From: Anaerolinea sp.
Lineage (GTDB): Bacteria; Chloroflexota; Anaerolineae; Anaerolineales; Villigracilaceae
Length of the DNA: 64,000 bases
Direction of reading: 5' to 3'
Assembly: GCA_020719725.1 (NCBI GenBank)
Contig: DYPU01000002.1
Span: 1-64,000, forward strand
Program-made: the position numbers and the translations under genes
In this document: piece after piece, positions 40,767 to 49,800 of the stretch
How the letters are laid out: each line of letters opens with the position of its first letter
Position numbering within the stretch: position 1 is the first letter of the stretch
The notes under the pieces: generated by a model
What the model was told of the DNA's origin: nothing
The model's database searches: none
What the model saw: the letters and a program-made list of their open reading frames with translations, nothing else

Positions 40767-41054
40767 TTAAAAGACCGGAACATCATCCAGCCAATCCTGG
40801 TCTGACTTTGAGCCTGTGCCGATAAACGCCTGTTTTAAGAGAACTTCTTTACCGGTTTCAAAACTGCCCGCCAGTAATTCTTTGCGATGCCCGGTGAAGC
40901 ACTTTTTGCCCTGTTGCAGCCGTTCAACGAGAGCTTCACGAGAGATGAGAACATGATCTGAAAAAGTCGCGCCGCGTTTTTCATAAGCGCGTACCAAGTT
41001 AATCGTACCCTTCGGCGCATAACGCACCGCCTCAATCACAATATCCAATTTCAT
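40767..41054 (-). CDS. Conserved small protein, unknown function
   Basis: 95 aa, no recognised family. The ATG at 41054 is chosen over an ATG 12 nt upstream because GGAGG lies five bases before it. The protein is basic in the middle (QQGKKCFTGHRKELLAGSFE) and acidic at its end (DQDWLDDVPVF), and has no membrane segment or signal. It is the first gene of the minus-strand run ahead of the NERD-like protein (30 bp gap), so the two may work together. That is inference from position only. Confidence 0.6.
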   Translation of the reverse strand: MKLDIVIEAVRYAPKGTINLVRAYEKRGATFSDHVLISREALVERLQQGKKCFTGHRKELLAGSFETGKEVLLKQAFIGTGSKSDQDWLDDVPVF

Positions 41055-41188
41055 ACGAGCCTCCAAGGGAAAATGCTATGCTTTCTATTTTAAGCCATTT
41101 AACGATTGTTGTCACATGCTCTATTCGGGCTATTGGGATGGCTTTGTAGAATCTTCTTGTGGCACTAAGAGTCTTTTTTATTTAATCG

Positions 41189-41218
41189 AAAAACCGCCGA
41201 CCTAAAAGGCCGACGGTT
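41189..41218 (-). terminator. Intrinsic terminator of tRNA-Pro
   Basis: On the minus strand, AACCGTCGGCC pairs with GGTCGGCGGTT (11 bp with two G-T pairs, TTTTA loop), followed by TTTC. It lies ten bases after the tRNA 3' end. Confidence 0.75.
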
Positions 41219-41228
41219 CTTGTCTTAG

Positions 41229-41301
41229 TCGGGGTGGGCGGACTTGAACCGCCGGCCCCCGCGTCCCAAACGCGGTGCGCTGCCAACTGCGCTACACCCC
41301 G
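41229..41301 (-). tRNA. tRNA-Pro (anticodon TGG)
   Basis: 73 nt on the minus strand. Acceptor stem CGGGGTG/CACCCCG pairs fully, and anticodon stem CCGCG/CGCGG encloses loop TTTGGGA, giving TGG. D-arm GCGCAGTTGGCAGCGC. It is a lone tRNA with its own promoter and terminator. No CCA is encoded. Confidence 0.95.
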
Positions 41302-41310
41302 AACAGCGCG

Positions 41311-41340
41311 AGTATAATCCGAACCTGGGTGCAACGTCAA
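41311..41340 (-). promoter_or_regulatory. tRNA-Pro promoter, overlapping a divergent -10
   Basis: On the minus strand: TTGACG (-35, 41335-41340), 18-nt spacer, TATACT (-10, 41311-41316), ten bases before the tRNA. On the plus strand the same bases read TATAAT (41313-41318), a possible -10 for the divergent esterase gene. The two -10 elements overlap by four bases. Confidence 0.65.
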
Positions 41341-42266
41341 TGTATAAATCAAAATCTGCCTGCTCGCCGCACAAACGAAGGGTTTTTTGCCTGCTCTTGG
41401 GGGTGTTTCTGCTCGTATTCGGTCCCCTTTTGGCCTGCCTCCCGCCAAAACAGCCGGAGGCCCGCCCCAGCCCGCTTCCGTCAACTCTTCTGCCCACAGT
41501 TGCCCCCAGCCCCGCGAAAGTGACCGCTACGCTTTTGCCCAGTCCCGCGCCGACCATTCAACCTTGCGCCCCGGCCAAGCTCCAAACTGACAGCATTCAA
41601 ACCGACCTGCTGGATAAGCCGATGGACTATCACGTCATCTTGCCGCCTTGTTATGCGGAAAGCCCGCATCAACGGTATCCCAGCCTATACCTGTTACACG
41701 GCCAAAACTTTGACGAAGACCAATGGCTGCGCCTGGGCGTGGCCGAAACCGCTCAGCGCCTGATGCAAGCGGGTGAAATTGTCCCGTTTATCATCATTTT
41801 GCCTTTTGACCATTCTTTCAAGCAACCCCGCGACTACAATTTTGAAGAAGTCTTTCTTAGCCTGCTTTTGCCGCGCATCGATGCCGAATATCGCACGTTG
41901 GCGCGGCCTCAAGCGCGAGCCATTGGCGGCCTCAGCCGGGGCGGGGCCTGGGCCATTTATCTGGCTTCGCGCCATCCCGATTTGTTTGGTATCGTTGGGG
42001 CGCATTCGCCGGTTGTGTTTTATTCCAATACCAGCGCCCTGCCCATCCGGTTACGGGATATTCCAGTGGAGCAAAAGCCAGTTTTCTATATTGATGCAGG
42101 TAATAATGATGTCGATTTTAGAGATGTGCAACAATTTACCGAACTGCTTAATGGTTTGGATGTGCCACACGAATGGCACTACAACCAGGGCTTTCACAAT
42201 GAAGCCTACTGGAGCCGCCATGTTGAAGAATACCTGAGTTGGTATTCCAGCCAGTTTACGCCGTAG
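41340..42266 (+). CDS. Esterase D/enterochelin-esterase-like lipoprotein
   Basis: 308 aa alpha/beta hydrolase of the Esterase_PF00756 type (acetyl-xylan and feruloyl esterases, IroE, mycolyltransferases). Signal FCLLLGVFLLVFGPLLAC with Cys, then a Pro-rich linker. Domain landmarks: YPSLYLLHGQNFDEDQW (oxyanion region), nucleophile Ser in GGLSRGGAWAIYLA, late Asp in FYIDAGNND, and catalytic His in NQGFHNEAYWSRH. The ATG at 41340 is chosen because an upstream in-frame start would lie inside tRNA-Pro. No Shine-Dalgarno is seen. De-esterification of plant polysaccharide side chains would fit the glycan locus, but the gene is 15 kb away from it. Confidence 0.82.
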   Translation: MYKSKSACSPHKRRVFCLLLGVFLLVFGPLLACLPPKQPEARPSPLPSTLLPTVAPSPAKVTATLLPSPAPTIQPCAPAKLQTDSIQTDLLDKPMDYHVILPPCYAESPHQRYPSLYLLHGQNFDEDQWLRLGVAETAQRLMQAGEIVPFIIILPFDHSFKQPRDYNFEEVFLSLLLPRIDAEYRTLARPQARAIGGLSRGGAWAIYLASRHPDLFGIVGAHSPVVFYSNTSALPIRLRDIPVEQKPVFYIDAGNNDVDFRDVQQFTELLNGLDVPHEWHYNQGFHNEAYWSRHVEEYLSWYSSQFTP

Positions 42267-42297
42267 TTCGTTCTTTTCTGTAATTTGCAAATGACTT

Positions 42298-42306
42298 TGT
42301 TATAAT
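42298..42306 (+). promoter_or_regulatory. Extended -10 promoter placing gatC in a leaderless mRNA
   Basis: TGTTATAAT (42298-42306) ends seven bases before the gatC ATG at 42314, so transcription would begin at or one base before the start codon. There is no ribosome binding site in the gap. Confidence 0.6.
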
Positions 42307-42313
42307 CGCCCGC

Positions 42314-42604
42314 ATGTCTCTTACCCTGCAAGAAGTTGAACATATTGCCAGGCTAGCCCGCCTGGAATTGAGCGACGAGCAAAAAGCTCGTTATCGTGAA
42401 CAACTCTCTGCCATTCTGGAGCATGTGGCCCAATTGCAAAAATTGGACACTGCCAGCATTCCGCCCATGTTGACGGTTTTTGGCGGAGAAGATAGCCACT
42501 TACGCCTCGATCAAGCCCGCCCAGGCCTGAGCGCTACCGATTTACTGCAAAACGCGCCGGAACAAGAAAAAGGGCAGTTCAAAATTCCGCCAGTGTTTGA
42601 ATAA
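42314..42604 (+). CDS. gatC: Asp-tRNA(Asn)/Glu-tRNA(Gln) amidotransferase subunit C
   Basis: 96 aa, normal GatC size. SLTLQEVEHIARLARLELSD and the C-terminal proline-glycine-poor tail FKIPPVFE are typical. GatC stabilises GatA in the GatCAB complex that amidates mischarged Glu-tRNA(Gln) or Asp-tRNA(Asn). It precedes gatA; gatB is not in the window. A TATAAT lies only seven bases before the ATG and no Shine-Dalgarno is present, so translation may be leaderless. Confidence 0.95.
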   Translation: MSLTLQEVEHIARLARLELSDEQKARYREQLSAILEHVAQLQKLDTASIPPMLTVFGGEDSHLRLDQARPGLSATDLLQNAPEQEKGQFKIPPVFE

Positions 42605-42663
42605 GGATGCCGGGATTCAGGCCAACCCTGAACCCTCGCGCCGGATACTTAATCCACTTACCT

Positions 42664-44130
42664 ATGAATCTTAGCGATCTATCTCTCACTCAGGCTCAAG
42701 CCCTTTTACAAAAGGGAGACATTTCCAGCCACGAATTGACCCTGGCGCATCTGGAGCGTATCACTGCGCTGGATGGCGCTTTGCACGCCTTTTTGCATCT
42801 CGACGGCGCATCGGCGCTGAAACAGGCCGCCGCCGCCGATGCAAGACGCAAGACGCAAGACCACCCGCTGCCCCTGCTCGGCATTCCTCTGGCTGTCAAA
42901 GATGTTTTTGTGGTGGCAGGAATGCCTTGCACCTGCGGCTCAAAAATTTTGGAAGGTTACCGGCCACCCTTTACTGCAACCGCCGTCAAAAAATTGCAAG
43001 AAGCAGGGATGGTCATTTTGGGCAAGACCAATACCGATGAATTTGCGATGGGCTCCAGCACCGAAAACTCGGCCTATGGGGTGACGCATAACCCCTGGGA
43101 CTTAGAACGGGTTCCGGGCGGTTCTTCGGGGGGCTCGGCGGCGGCAGTGGCGGCTCACTTCACCCCGGCGGCGCTTGGTTCAGATACCGGCGGCAGCGTG
43201 CGCCAGCCAGCCTCGTTTTGTGGGGTGACGGGTCTTAAGCCGACGTATGGCCGGGTTTCACGCTATGGCCTGGTGGCTTATGGTTCTTCGTTGGACAGCG
43301 TGGGGGCTTTGGGGCGTTCTGCGGCAGATGTGGCAGCGGTTTTTAGCGCGATGGCGGGCCGCGATGAATTGGATGCGACCTCGCAGGATGTTCCCGTTTC
43401 AGCGGTTGATTTGCGCTTAAACGGTGAACGGCCTCTAAATGGAATTCGCATTGGCGTGGCAAAAGAATATTTTATTGACGGTATCCAGGCTGAGGTGGAA
43501 CAGGCGGTGCGAGTGGCGATTCGCCAGTTGGAAAGCCTGGGCGCGGAGATTCGCCCTGTTAGCCTGCCGCATACCGAATACGCGCTTCCCGTTTATTATT
43601 TAATTGCTCCGGCAGAAGCCTCGGCAAATTTGGCGCGTTTTGATGGCGTGCGTTATGGCCCGCGGTTGACGGGCCAGGCTATGTGGGATATGTTTACCCG
43701 AACGCGCGGGGTAAAATTTGGCGAGGAAGCTACCCGGCGGGTGATGTTGGGGACTTATGCGCTTTCGGCGGGCTATTATGATGCGTTTTATGGTCAGGCT
43801 CAAAAGGTGCGAACGTTGATTAAGCGCGATTTTGAGCAGGCTTTTGCTGAGGTGGATGCAATTGCCTGCCCGGTTGCCCCAACTACTGCTTTTAAAATTG
43901 GGGCGCATGGGGACGACCCGCTGGCGATGTATTTGGAAGATGTTTTTACCTTACCGGCCAATCTGGCGGGTGTGCCTGGGCTGGCTTTTCCGGTTGGGTT
44001 CGATAAGGCCAGGCTGCCAATTGGGATGCAGCTAATGGGGCGGCACTTTGGGGAGGCCGATTTGCTGCGCTTGGCGCACGCTTATCAGCAGGTGACAGAT
44101 TGGCACTGGATGCAGCCAGGCAGAGTTTAG
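42664..44130 (+). CDS. gatA: Asp-tRNA(Asn)/Glu-tRNA(Gln) amidotransferase subunit A
   Basis: 488 aa, full-length amidase-signature enzyme releasing ammonia from glutamine. The catalytic triad regions are present: Lys in IPLAVKDVF (about residue 80), the Gly/Ser-rich GGSSGGSAAAVAAHF, and the nucleophile Ser in TGGSVRQPASFCG. The C-terminus LPIGMQLMGRHFGEADLLR is family-typical. The ATG at 42664 gives the usual GatA N-terminus (NLSDLSLTQAQALL); an ATG at 42607 would add 19 residues without homology. It lies 59 bp after gatC, presumably the same transcript. Confidence 0.96.
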   Translation: MNLSDLSLTQAQALLQKGDISSHELTLAHLERITALDGALHAFLHLDGASALKQAAAADARRKTQDHPLPLLGIPLAVKDVFVVAGMPCTCGSKILEGYRPPFTATAVKKLQEAGMVILGKTNTDEFAMGSSTENSAYGVTHNPWDLERVPGGSSGGSAAAVAAHFTPAALGSDTGGSVRQPASFCGVTGLKPTYGRVSRYGLVAYGSSLDSVGALGRSAADVAAVFSAMAGRDELDATSQDVPVSAVDLRLNGERPLNGIRIGVAKEYFIDGIQAEVEQAVRVAIRQLESLGAEIRPVSLPHTEYALPVYYLIAPAEASANLARFDGVRYGPRLTGQAMWDMFTRTRGVKFGEEATRRVMLGTYALSAGYYDAFYGQAQKVRTLIKRDFEQAFAEVDAIACPVAPTTAFKIGAHGDDPLAMYLEDVFTLPANLAGVPGLAFPVGFDKARLPIGMQLMGRHFGEADLLRLAHAYQQVTDWHWMQPGRV

Positions 44131-44193
44131 CGTCTCTCGCTTTGGCAATCAAAATGTTCTGATTTTGGATTGCCTACCATAAAGGAGTATTGA

Positions 44194-45168
44194 ATGAATA
44201 TTTTTGTAACGGGTGGAGCGGGTTATATTGGCTCGGCAACCACAGAAGCGTTGCTGGCGGCGGGGCATAGTGTCACGGTTTACGATTCTCTTGTGACGGG
44301 ACACCGTAATGCGATTCCGGCGGGTGCAACATTCATTCAGGCTGATTTGGCCGACAGCCATTCTTTGGCGCTGGCCTTGATTGGGCAGAAGTTTGATGCG
44401 GTGATGCACTTTGCCGCCTTTATTGAGGCCGGTGAGAGTATGAAAGACCCCGGTAAGTTTTTTAGGAACAACGTGGTCAATTCCCTTTCGCTAATGGATA
44501 TGGCCGTGCGGGCTGGGGTCAGGCGTTTTGTGCTTTCTTCTACGGCGGCGGTCTATCAATCGAGCGAAGAGCCATTGAGCGAGACCTCGCCGATTGGCGC
44601 CACCAATACCTATGGGTATACCAAGTTGGTTGTGGAACAATCGTTGGATTGGTATCGCCAAATTCACGGGTTGCATTTTGCGGCGCTGCGTTATTTCAAT
44701 GCCAGCGGCGCGCGGGCGGGGCATGGCGAAGCTCACCAGCCTGAATCTCACCTGATTCCGCGCGTTATTCAGGTGGCGTTGGGCCAGGCCGAAGCCGCGT
44801 ATATTTATGGAACCGATTACCCCACGCCCGATGGAACCTGCATCCGCGATTACATTCACATTCTCGATCTGGTTTCTGCGCACTTGTTGGCACTGGAAGC
44901 GTTGGGCGAACGAGATAAATTGGTTTACAACATTGGGTCGGGCAATGGCTATTCGGTGCGCGAGGTGATTGATGCCACAAAAGCGGTTAGCGGTGTCGAT
45001 ATTAAGGTGATTGAAGGCCCACGCAGGCCTGGCGATTCGGCGCGATTGGTGGCCTCTTCTGAAAAAATTCGGCGCGAGTTGGGCTGGGTTCCCCAACATG
45101 ATAGTATGCAAGATATTCTCGGCTCGGCCTGGGAATGGCATAAAAATCACCCGAAGGGATATGCCTAA
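44194..45168 (+). CDS. galE: UDP-glucose 4-epimerase
   Basis: 324 aa short-chain dehydrogenase-type epimerase. NAD-binding TGGAGYIGS at residues 5-13, catalytic Ser-Tyr-x3-Lys (LSSTAAVYQS and YGYTK), RYFNASGA motif, and CIRDYIHILDL near the UDP-sugar site. It interconverts UDP-glucose and UDP-galactose (or the GlcNAc forms). AAAGGAGT lies ahead of the ATG. The next gene, an M50 protease, starts 2 bp after the stop. Confidence 0.94.
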   Translation: MNIFVTGGAGYIGSATTEALLAAGHSVTVYDSLVTGHRNAIPAGATFIQADLADSHSLALALIGQKFDAVMHFAAFIEAGESMKDPGKFFRNNVVNSLSLMDMAVRAGVRRFVLSSTAAVYQSSEEPLSETSPIGATNTYGYTKLVVEQSLDWYRQIHGLHFAALRYFNASGARAGHGEAHQPESHLIPRVIQVALGQAEAAYIYGTDYPTPDGTCIRDYIHILDLVSAHLLALEALGERDKLVYNIGSGNGYSVREVIDATKAVSGVDIKVIEGPRRPGDSARLVASSEKIRRELGWVPQHDSMQDILGSAWEWHKNHPKGYA

Positions 45169-45170
45169 AA

Positions 45171-45818
45171 ATGCTTACCTTTTTAGTGGTTTTGCTGGGT
45201 TGGTTGCTTTCGCTTGCGCTGCATGAGTTTTCTCATGCCTATGTGGCCTATCGTGGTGGTGATTGGACGGTAAAGGACAAGGGCTATCTCGATTTTGACC
45301 TGTTTAAGTACACCCACCCGGTTTATTCGTTTTTGCTACCCATGATTTTTTTGGTGATGGGCGGAATTGGCCTGCCGGGCGGGGCCGTGTATATTGAAAC
45401 CTGGCGGCTGCGTTCACGCTGGTGGGAGACAGCCGTTTCTCTGGCTGGGCCACTCTCTAATGTGGCGATTGCGCTGCTGCTGGCCTTGGTCTTGCAAGTT
45501 GACGGAATTGCCAATTCGCTGATTGGGCCGGGCCTGGCATTTCTGGCGCTTTTACAAGTGACCGCGGCCCTCTTCAACTTGCTGCCTTTGCCCCCGTTTG
45601 ACGGCTATGGCGCGCTGCGTCCGCACCTGAATGTGCCTTTGCGCCTGCAAATTGATAATTTTGGACGCTATTCAATGTGGATTGTGATTTTGCTGTTTTG
45701 GTATGTACCTTTTGTGAGCAATATCTTCTGGATGGCCGTTTATCTCTTTGCCGGGGCCATCCAGCTTCCGCTGGGGCTTTCGGGGCTGGGCTATGATCAG
45801 TTTATGTTTTGGCGTTAG
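45171..45818 (+). CDS. Site-2 protease family protein (peptidase M50)
   Basis: 215 aa membrane metalloprotease. TM1 carries the zinc motif HEFSH (LALHEFSHAYVAYRGGD, about residues 18-23), and a later segment holds NLLPLPPFDGYGAL, the NxxPxPPxDG pattern supplying the third zinc ligand. About five hydrophobic helices. It has no PDZ domain, like the small Rip3/SpoIVFB-like group. It follows galE by two bases, so it is in the same operon. A bidirectional terminator follows. The substrate is unknown. Confidence 0.87.
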   Translation: MLTFLVVLLGWLLSLALHEFSHAYVAYRGGDWTVKDKGYLDFDLFKYTHPVYSFLLPMIFLVMGGIGLPGGAVYIETWRLRSRWWETAVSLAGPLSNVAIALLLALVLQVDGIANSLIGPGLAFLALLQVTAALFNLLPLPPFDGYGALRPHLNVPLRLQIDNFGRYSMWIVILLFWYVPFVSNIFWMAVYLFAGAIQLPLGLSGLGYDQFMFWR

Positions 45819-45845
45819 CCGGTTTCGCTAGGATCATCCGCTCTG

Positions 45846-45895
45846 ACACATAAAAAGTGGGCAACAGGCTAACCTGTTGCCCACTTTTTATGTGT
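45846..45895. terminator. Bidirectional intrinsic terminator
   Basis: A 50-bp palindrome: 23-bp perfect arms (ending GCAACAGG/CCTGTTGC) around a CTAA loop, with A-rich left and T-rich right shoulders. It serves both the M50 gene (plus) and the convergent DUF6504 gene (minus), overlapping the latter's stop codon region. Confidence 0.9.
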
Positions 45896-46259
45896 TAACC
45901 AGTTCCAACTCACGGTAGAGCACCCAGCGCCCTTTACGGTCGTCTGAAGTTTTTATTTCGCGGTCATAGTAAATGTCAAAAACCTGTCCCGTTTGAACCC
46001 GCACCCGAAAAAAGAATCGCCCTACACCGAGTGAGCCTCTGCTGGTGGCTGCGGCGGCATGAGATGGACGCATATTCTTGGCGGCACGCCCGCGTCGGGT
46101 AAAATCGCTCCATCCGGCCAGCAATTCAGCAATCGGGTAGTTGGTTTTGTTCCAAATAAACCGATTCGGGCAGGGTGGAGTCTTTTCGTATACTGGCGCA
46201 GAATCCCATTCAACCTGAATTGTTTCGTCTATAAAGCGGCTTGGGCTAAAGTCGGGCAT
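45888..46259 (-). CDS. DUF6504-like protein
   Basis: 123 aa. The pattern FIWNKTNYPIAELLAGWSDF then RFFFRVRVQTGQVFDIYYDR and RGRWVLYRELE matches the small beta-rich DUF6504 proteins (a base-Trp-rich SH3-like fold often near UvrD/DinB-type or GatCAB-type genes in Actinobacteria and Chloroflexi). The ATG at 46259 is chosen because a TATACT box ends exactly six bases upstream and gives a leaderless start; a longer reading frame (to 46310) would run through that promoter. Function unknown. Confidence 0.7.
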   Translation of the reverse strand: MPDFSPSRFIDETIQVEWDSAPVYEKTPPCPNRFIWNKTNYPIAELLAGWSDFTRRGRAAKNMRPSHAAAATSRGSLGVGRFFFRVRVQTGQVFDIYYDREIKTSDDRKGRWVLYRELELVNT

Positions 46260-46265
46260 GGGCAA

Positions 46266-46271
46266 AGTATA
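46266..46271 (-). promoter_or_regulatory. -10 element giving a leaderless DUF6504 mRNA
   Basis: TATACT on the minus strand (46271 to 46266) followed by TTGCCC and then the ATG. The predicted transcription start coincides with the A of the start codon. No Shine-Dalgarno is present. Confidence 0.5.
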
Positions 46272-46388
46272 CTTCTTTTTGCCTGGAACGGAACTTCCCT
46301 GGCATCTCAAGCGTTTATAATAACAACCTCTCTGCTTTTTTTGCCAGAGCTAATCGGAGAGACCCCAATAAGACGAGGAGAGAAAGCC

Positions 46389-46832
46389 ATGAGCGCCTTA
46401 TTTTTTGAAGATTTCCAGCCAGGCATGAAAGTCACCTCTGCCGGGCGAACTGTCACCGAACACGATGTTGCCACCTTTGCCGGGCTTTCCGGTGATTTTA
46501 ACCAGATTCATACCGATGCCGAGTTCGCCAAAACTACTCCTTTTGGGCAGCGCATCGCGCATGGTTTGCTGGGCTTAGCCATTGCCTCGGGCCTGGCGGT
46601 GCAAACGGGCATTTTAGGTGCCAATGTCATTGCCTTCCGTGAGGTCGGCGAGTGGAAATTTGTCAAACCAGTTTTTTTGGGTGATACCATTCAGGTTGAA
46701 ATGGAAGTTCGCGAAACCAAAGCGTTTCCTCGCCTGGGGGGCGGCCTGGTTACTCTGGGCGTCCACGTCAATAACCAGGCCGGTGAAACCACCATGAAAG
46801 GCCTCTGGACTGTGCTTGTCAAGTTTAAATAG
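46389..46832 (+). CDS. MaoC-like (R)-specific enoyl hydratase
   Basis: 147 aa hot-dog fold enzyme. The hydratase-2 motif is FAGLSGDFNQIHTDAEFAKT, with active-site Asp and His, followed by RIAHGLLGLAIASGL. It hydrates (R)-specific enoyl-CoA or acts as a dehydratase in fatty-acid or PHA metabolism; family members with this length are stand-alone. GAGGAGAG lies just before the ATG at 46389. The PBP gene follows after 22 bp without evident functional link. Confidence 0.88.
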   Translation: MSALFFEDFQPGMKVTSAGRTVTEHDVATFAGLSGDFNQIHTDAEFAKTTPFGQRIAHGLLGLAIASGLAVQTGILGANVIAFREVGEWKFVKPVFLGDTIQVEMEVRETKAFPRLGGGLVTLGVHVNNQAGETTMKGLWTVLVKFK

Positions 46833-46854
46833 ACTTTTTTCACACTGAGAGTGT

Positions 46855-49800
46855 ATGACTGACCCTAAAGAACCATCTCCTGCCGAGTTTGACCCCAGCC
46901 GCTTCGCTGCCACCCGCCGCCTGGACCCCGCTGAATCTGGAACGATTCTGCCCCAGGGCGGGCGCTCACAGCGCACCTCCCCGCCGCCGCTCTACCCCGC
47001 TCCGGCTGAAATGGCGCTACCAGAGCGAGTCGATGAAGTGGACCTGAATGCCACCCGCGTCAGCCCGCTGGCCTACCAGCCCAGCCTGCGCCCGCCTGCG
47101 CCAGGGATGGGGCCAACCGGCTCCCCGCCCCCGCCACTCGATCCGCGCCGCGGCCTGGGCTGCTTGATGCGCGGCTTAGTGGTTTCCCTGTTCGTTTTGA
47201 CGATTCTTTTTTTGGTTGGGTCGGTTGTAGCGGTGTTGGGCTACGCTTCCATTGCATCCACCCTGCCTTCCGTAGACGATTTACGCGGGCGCACCTCCCA
47301 ATTTGAAACCACTCGAATCTTGGATCGAAACGGTGTGCCGCTTTATGAGATTCTCGACCCCAATGCTGGGCGGCGCACTTATGTTTCGCTTGACCAGATT
47401 TCCCCGCTGGTATTGGCAGCTACCATTGCCACCGAAGACAAAGAGTTTTACAACCATCCCGGCTTCGATCTGGTTGCGATTGCGCGCGCTTTGTGGCAAA
47501 ACCTGACCTCTGGCGAAATTGAATCGGGCGCATCCACCATTCATCAACAATTGGCACGCAGCCTGCTGCTTGGCCCGGAAGAGCGCTTTGAGCGTTCCTA
47601 TTACCGAAAAATCCGCGAAGTGATTCTTGCCGCAGAAATTAGCCGGCTTTACACCAAAAACGAAATTCTCGAAATTTATCTTAACGAAAACAACTACGGT
47701 AACCTGGCTTATGGAATTGAAGCCGCCGCCGAAACCTATTTCAGCACAACTGCCGATCAACTGACCCTGGCGCAGGCCACCTTTTTGGCCGGGCTGCCAC
47801 AATCCCCGGCCACACACGATATTTACAGCAACCGCGAATCGACTTTGAGCCGCCATAAAGCTGTGCTGGTTTTGATGTACAGCCTGAGCGAAGAACGCAA
47901 TTGCATCACAGTCAGCAACAGCCCGGAGCCAGTCTGCGTTACGGTGGAGGCTGCTTTGGCCGCCGCCCAGGAAATTGAAGACTACAACTTCCCCGCGCCA
48001 GACGTGACAGTGCGTCACCCGCATTGGGTGCAATTTGTGCGCGAACAGTTGGAAGCTCAATTTGGCGCACAAACCATTTACAGGGAAGGATTCACCGTTT
48101 ACACCACGCTCGATTTGCAACTGCAAGAAGAAGCCCAGCGGATTGTGACCCAACAAGTTGCCAGCCTGGTGGACAAAAACGCCACCAATGGCGCGCTGCT
48201 GGCTATTCAGCCAACAACCGGCCAAATTTTGGCAATGGTTGGCTCGGCAGATTTTTACAACGAAGCCATTGATGGTCAAGTCAACATGGCGATCACTCAG
48301 ACTCGCCAGCCGGGTTCATCCATTAAGCCTTTTACCTATCTGGCGGCTTTTGAAAAAGGCTGGACACCCGCCACGCTGATCTGGGATGTCCCCTCTTACT
48401 TTACCCCATCGGGCCGCCCAGATGACCCTGGCGAATTATATGTGCCGGTTAATTATGACGGTAAATTTCACGGGCCAGTCACCGTCCGAACGGCGCTTTC
48501 TAATTCTTATAACATTCCCGCTGTCAAGGCCCTGGCTTTTGTCGGCATCTATGACGATCCGACCACCGACTACGCCGACGGACTGGTGGGAATTTCGCAG
48601 CGCCTGGGAATTACCAGCCTGACCCGACCCGATTACGGCTTGGCGCTGGCCCTGGGGGGTGGCGAAGTCTCTCTCCTGGAGATGACCGGCGCCTATGCTG
48701 TGATTGCCAACAACGGAGTGCGTATTCCACCCGTCTCGATTCTAAAAATCACCGATTACCAGGGCAATTTGGTCTATGAATATCAGTCCCCCGCAGGCCA
48801 GCAAGCCATTCGACCGGAACACGCCTATTTGATGGCCTCCATTTTGTCGGATAACGAAGCCCGCGCGCCCATGTTTGGCCGAAACTCCATCCTGAATTTA
48901 CCGTTTCCGGCAGCGGCCAAAACCGGAACCACCAACGACTTCCGCGATAACTGGACCATGGGTTTTACCCCAGACCTGGCGTTAGGGGTTTGGGTGGGCA
49001 ACGCGGATTACACCCCCATGCAAAATACCACCGGACTCAGTGGGGCCGCGCCGATCTGGGCCGAATTTATGCAAGTGGCTATTCCCAAACTAACCGGAAA
49101 TAACCCGGCCTCATTTCTGCGCCCGCAAGGCATTATGGATAAGGTGATTTGCGCCATTTCGGGCACAGAACCTTCCAGCCATTGCCCCCAGCAGCGCGCC
49201 GAAATCTTTGCTTTCGACCAGCCGCCCCTCTCTGCCAAAGACGACCTGTGGAAAAATGAAATCATTGACACCTGGAGCGGCCAGCGCGCCAGCCCGGCTT
49301 GCGATCAATTTGTCGATGAGCGCCTGGTCCTGAACGTGACAGATGCTTTTGCCCGACGCTGGTTGCGTAAAGAAGACCAGGGCCAGGACTGGGCCAAAGA
49401 AGCCGGATTCAAATCGCCCATCTTTTTTGTGCCAGATGGCGAATGTACCGAAGCCAATTTGCGCCCGATGCTAGAGTTTGTTGGCTTACACGACGGCGAT
49501 ATTGTCACCACCGATGAACTGGAGGTAAAACTACTAGCCAACGGCTCAGGGTTTGAGCGCTATAGCCTGGCTTTTGGCTATGGCAACGCCCCGCAAGAAT
49601 GGGAAGTTCTCTTTGAAAGTGACAAGGAAGTTGGGCAACCGGCGATAGTTTTTCGCTGGAAAGTAGATAAGCTGCAAGAAGACAAAATCACCCTGCGTTT
49701 GCGGATGGAAAACAAAAATGGCGGTTACGCCGAAAGAATTATCCATTTGCGGATTGAAATCCCGGAACCAACCGCCACGCCCCTGCCGCCAACTGAAACG

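Noticed and set aside
41244-41339. N-terminal extension of the esterase gene
   Set aside because: The in-frame extension lies inside tRNA-Pro on the other strand and would remove the lipoprotein signal from the N-terminus.
46059-46388. N-terminal extension of the MaoC gene
   Set aside because: It overlaps most of the DUF6504 gene antisense, has no homology to MaoC proteins, and the ATG at 46389 has a strong ribosome binding site.
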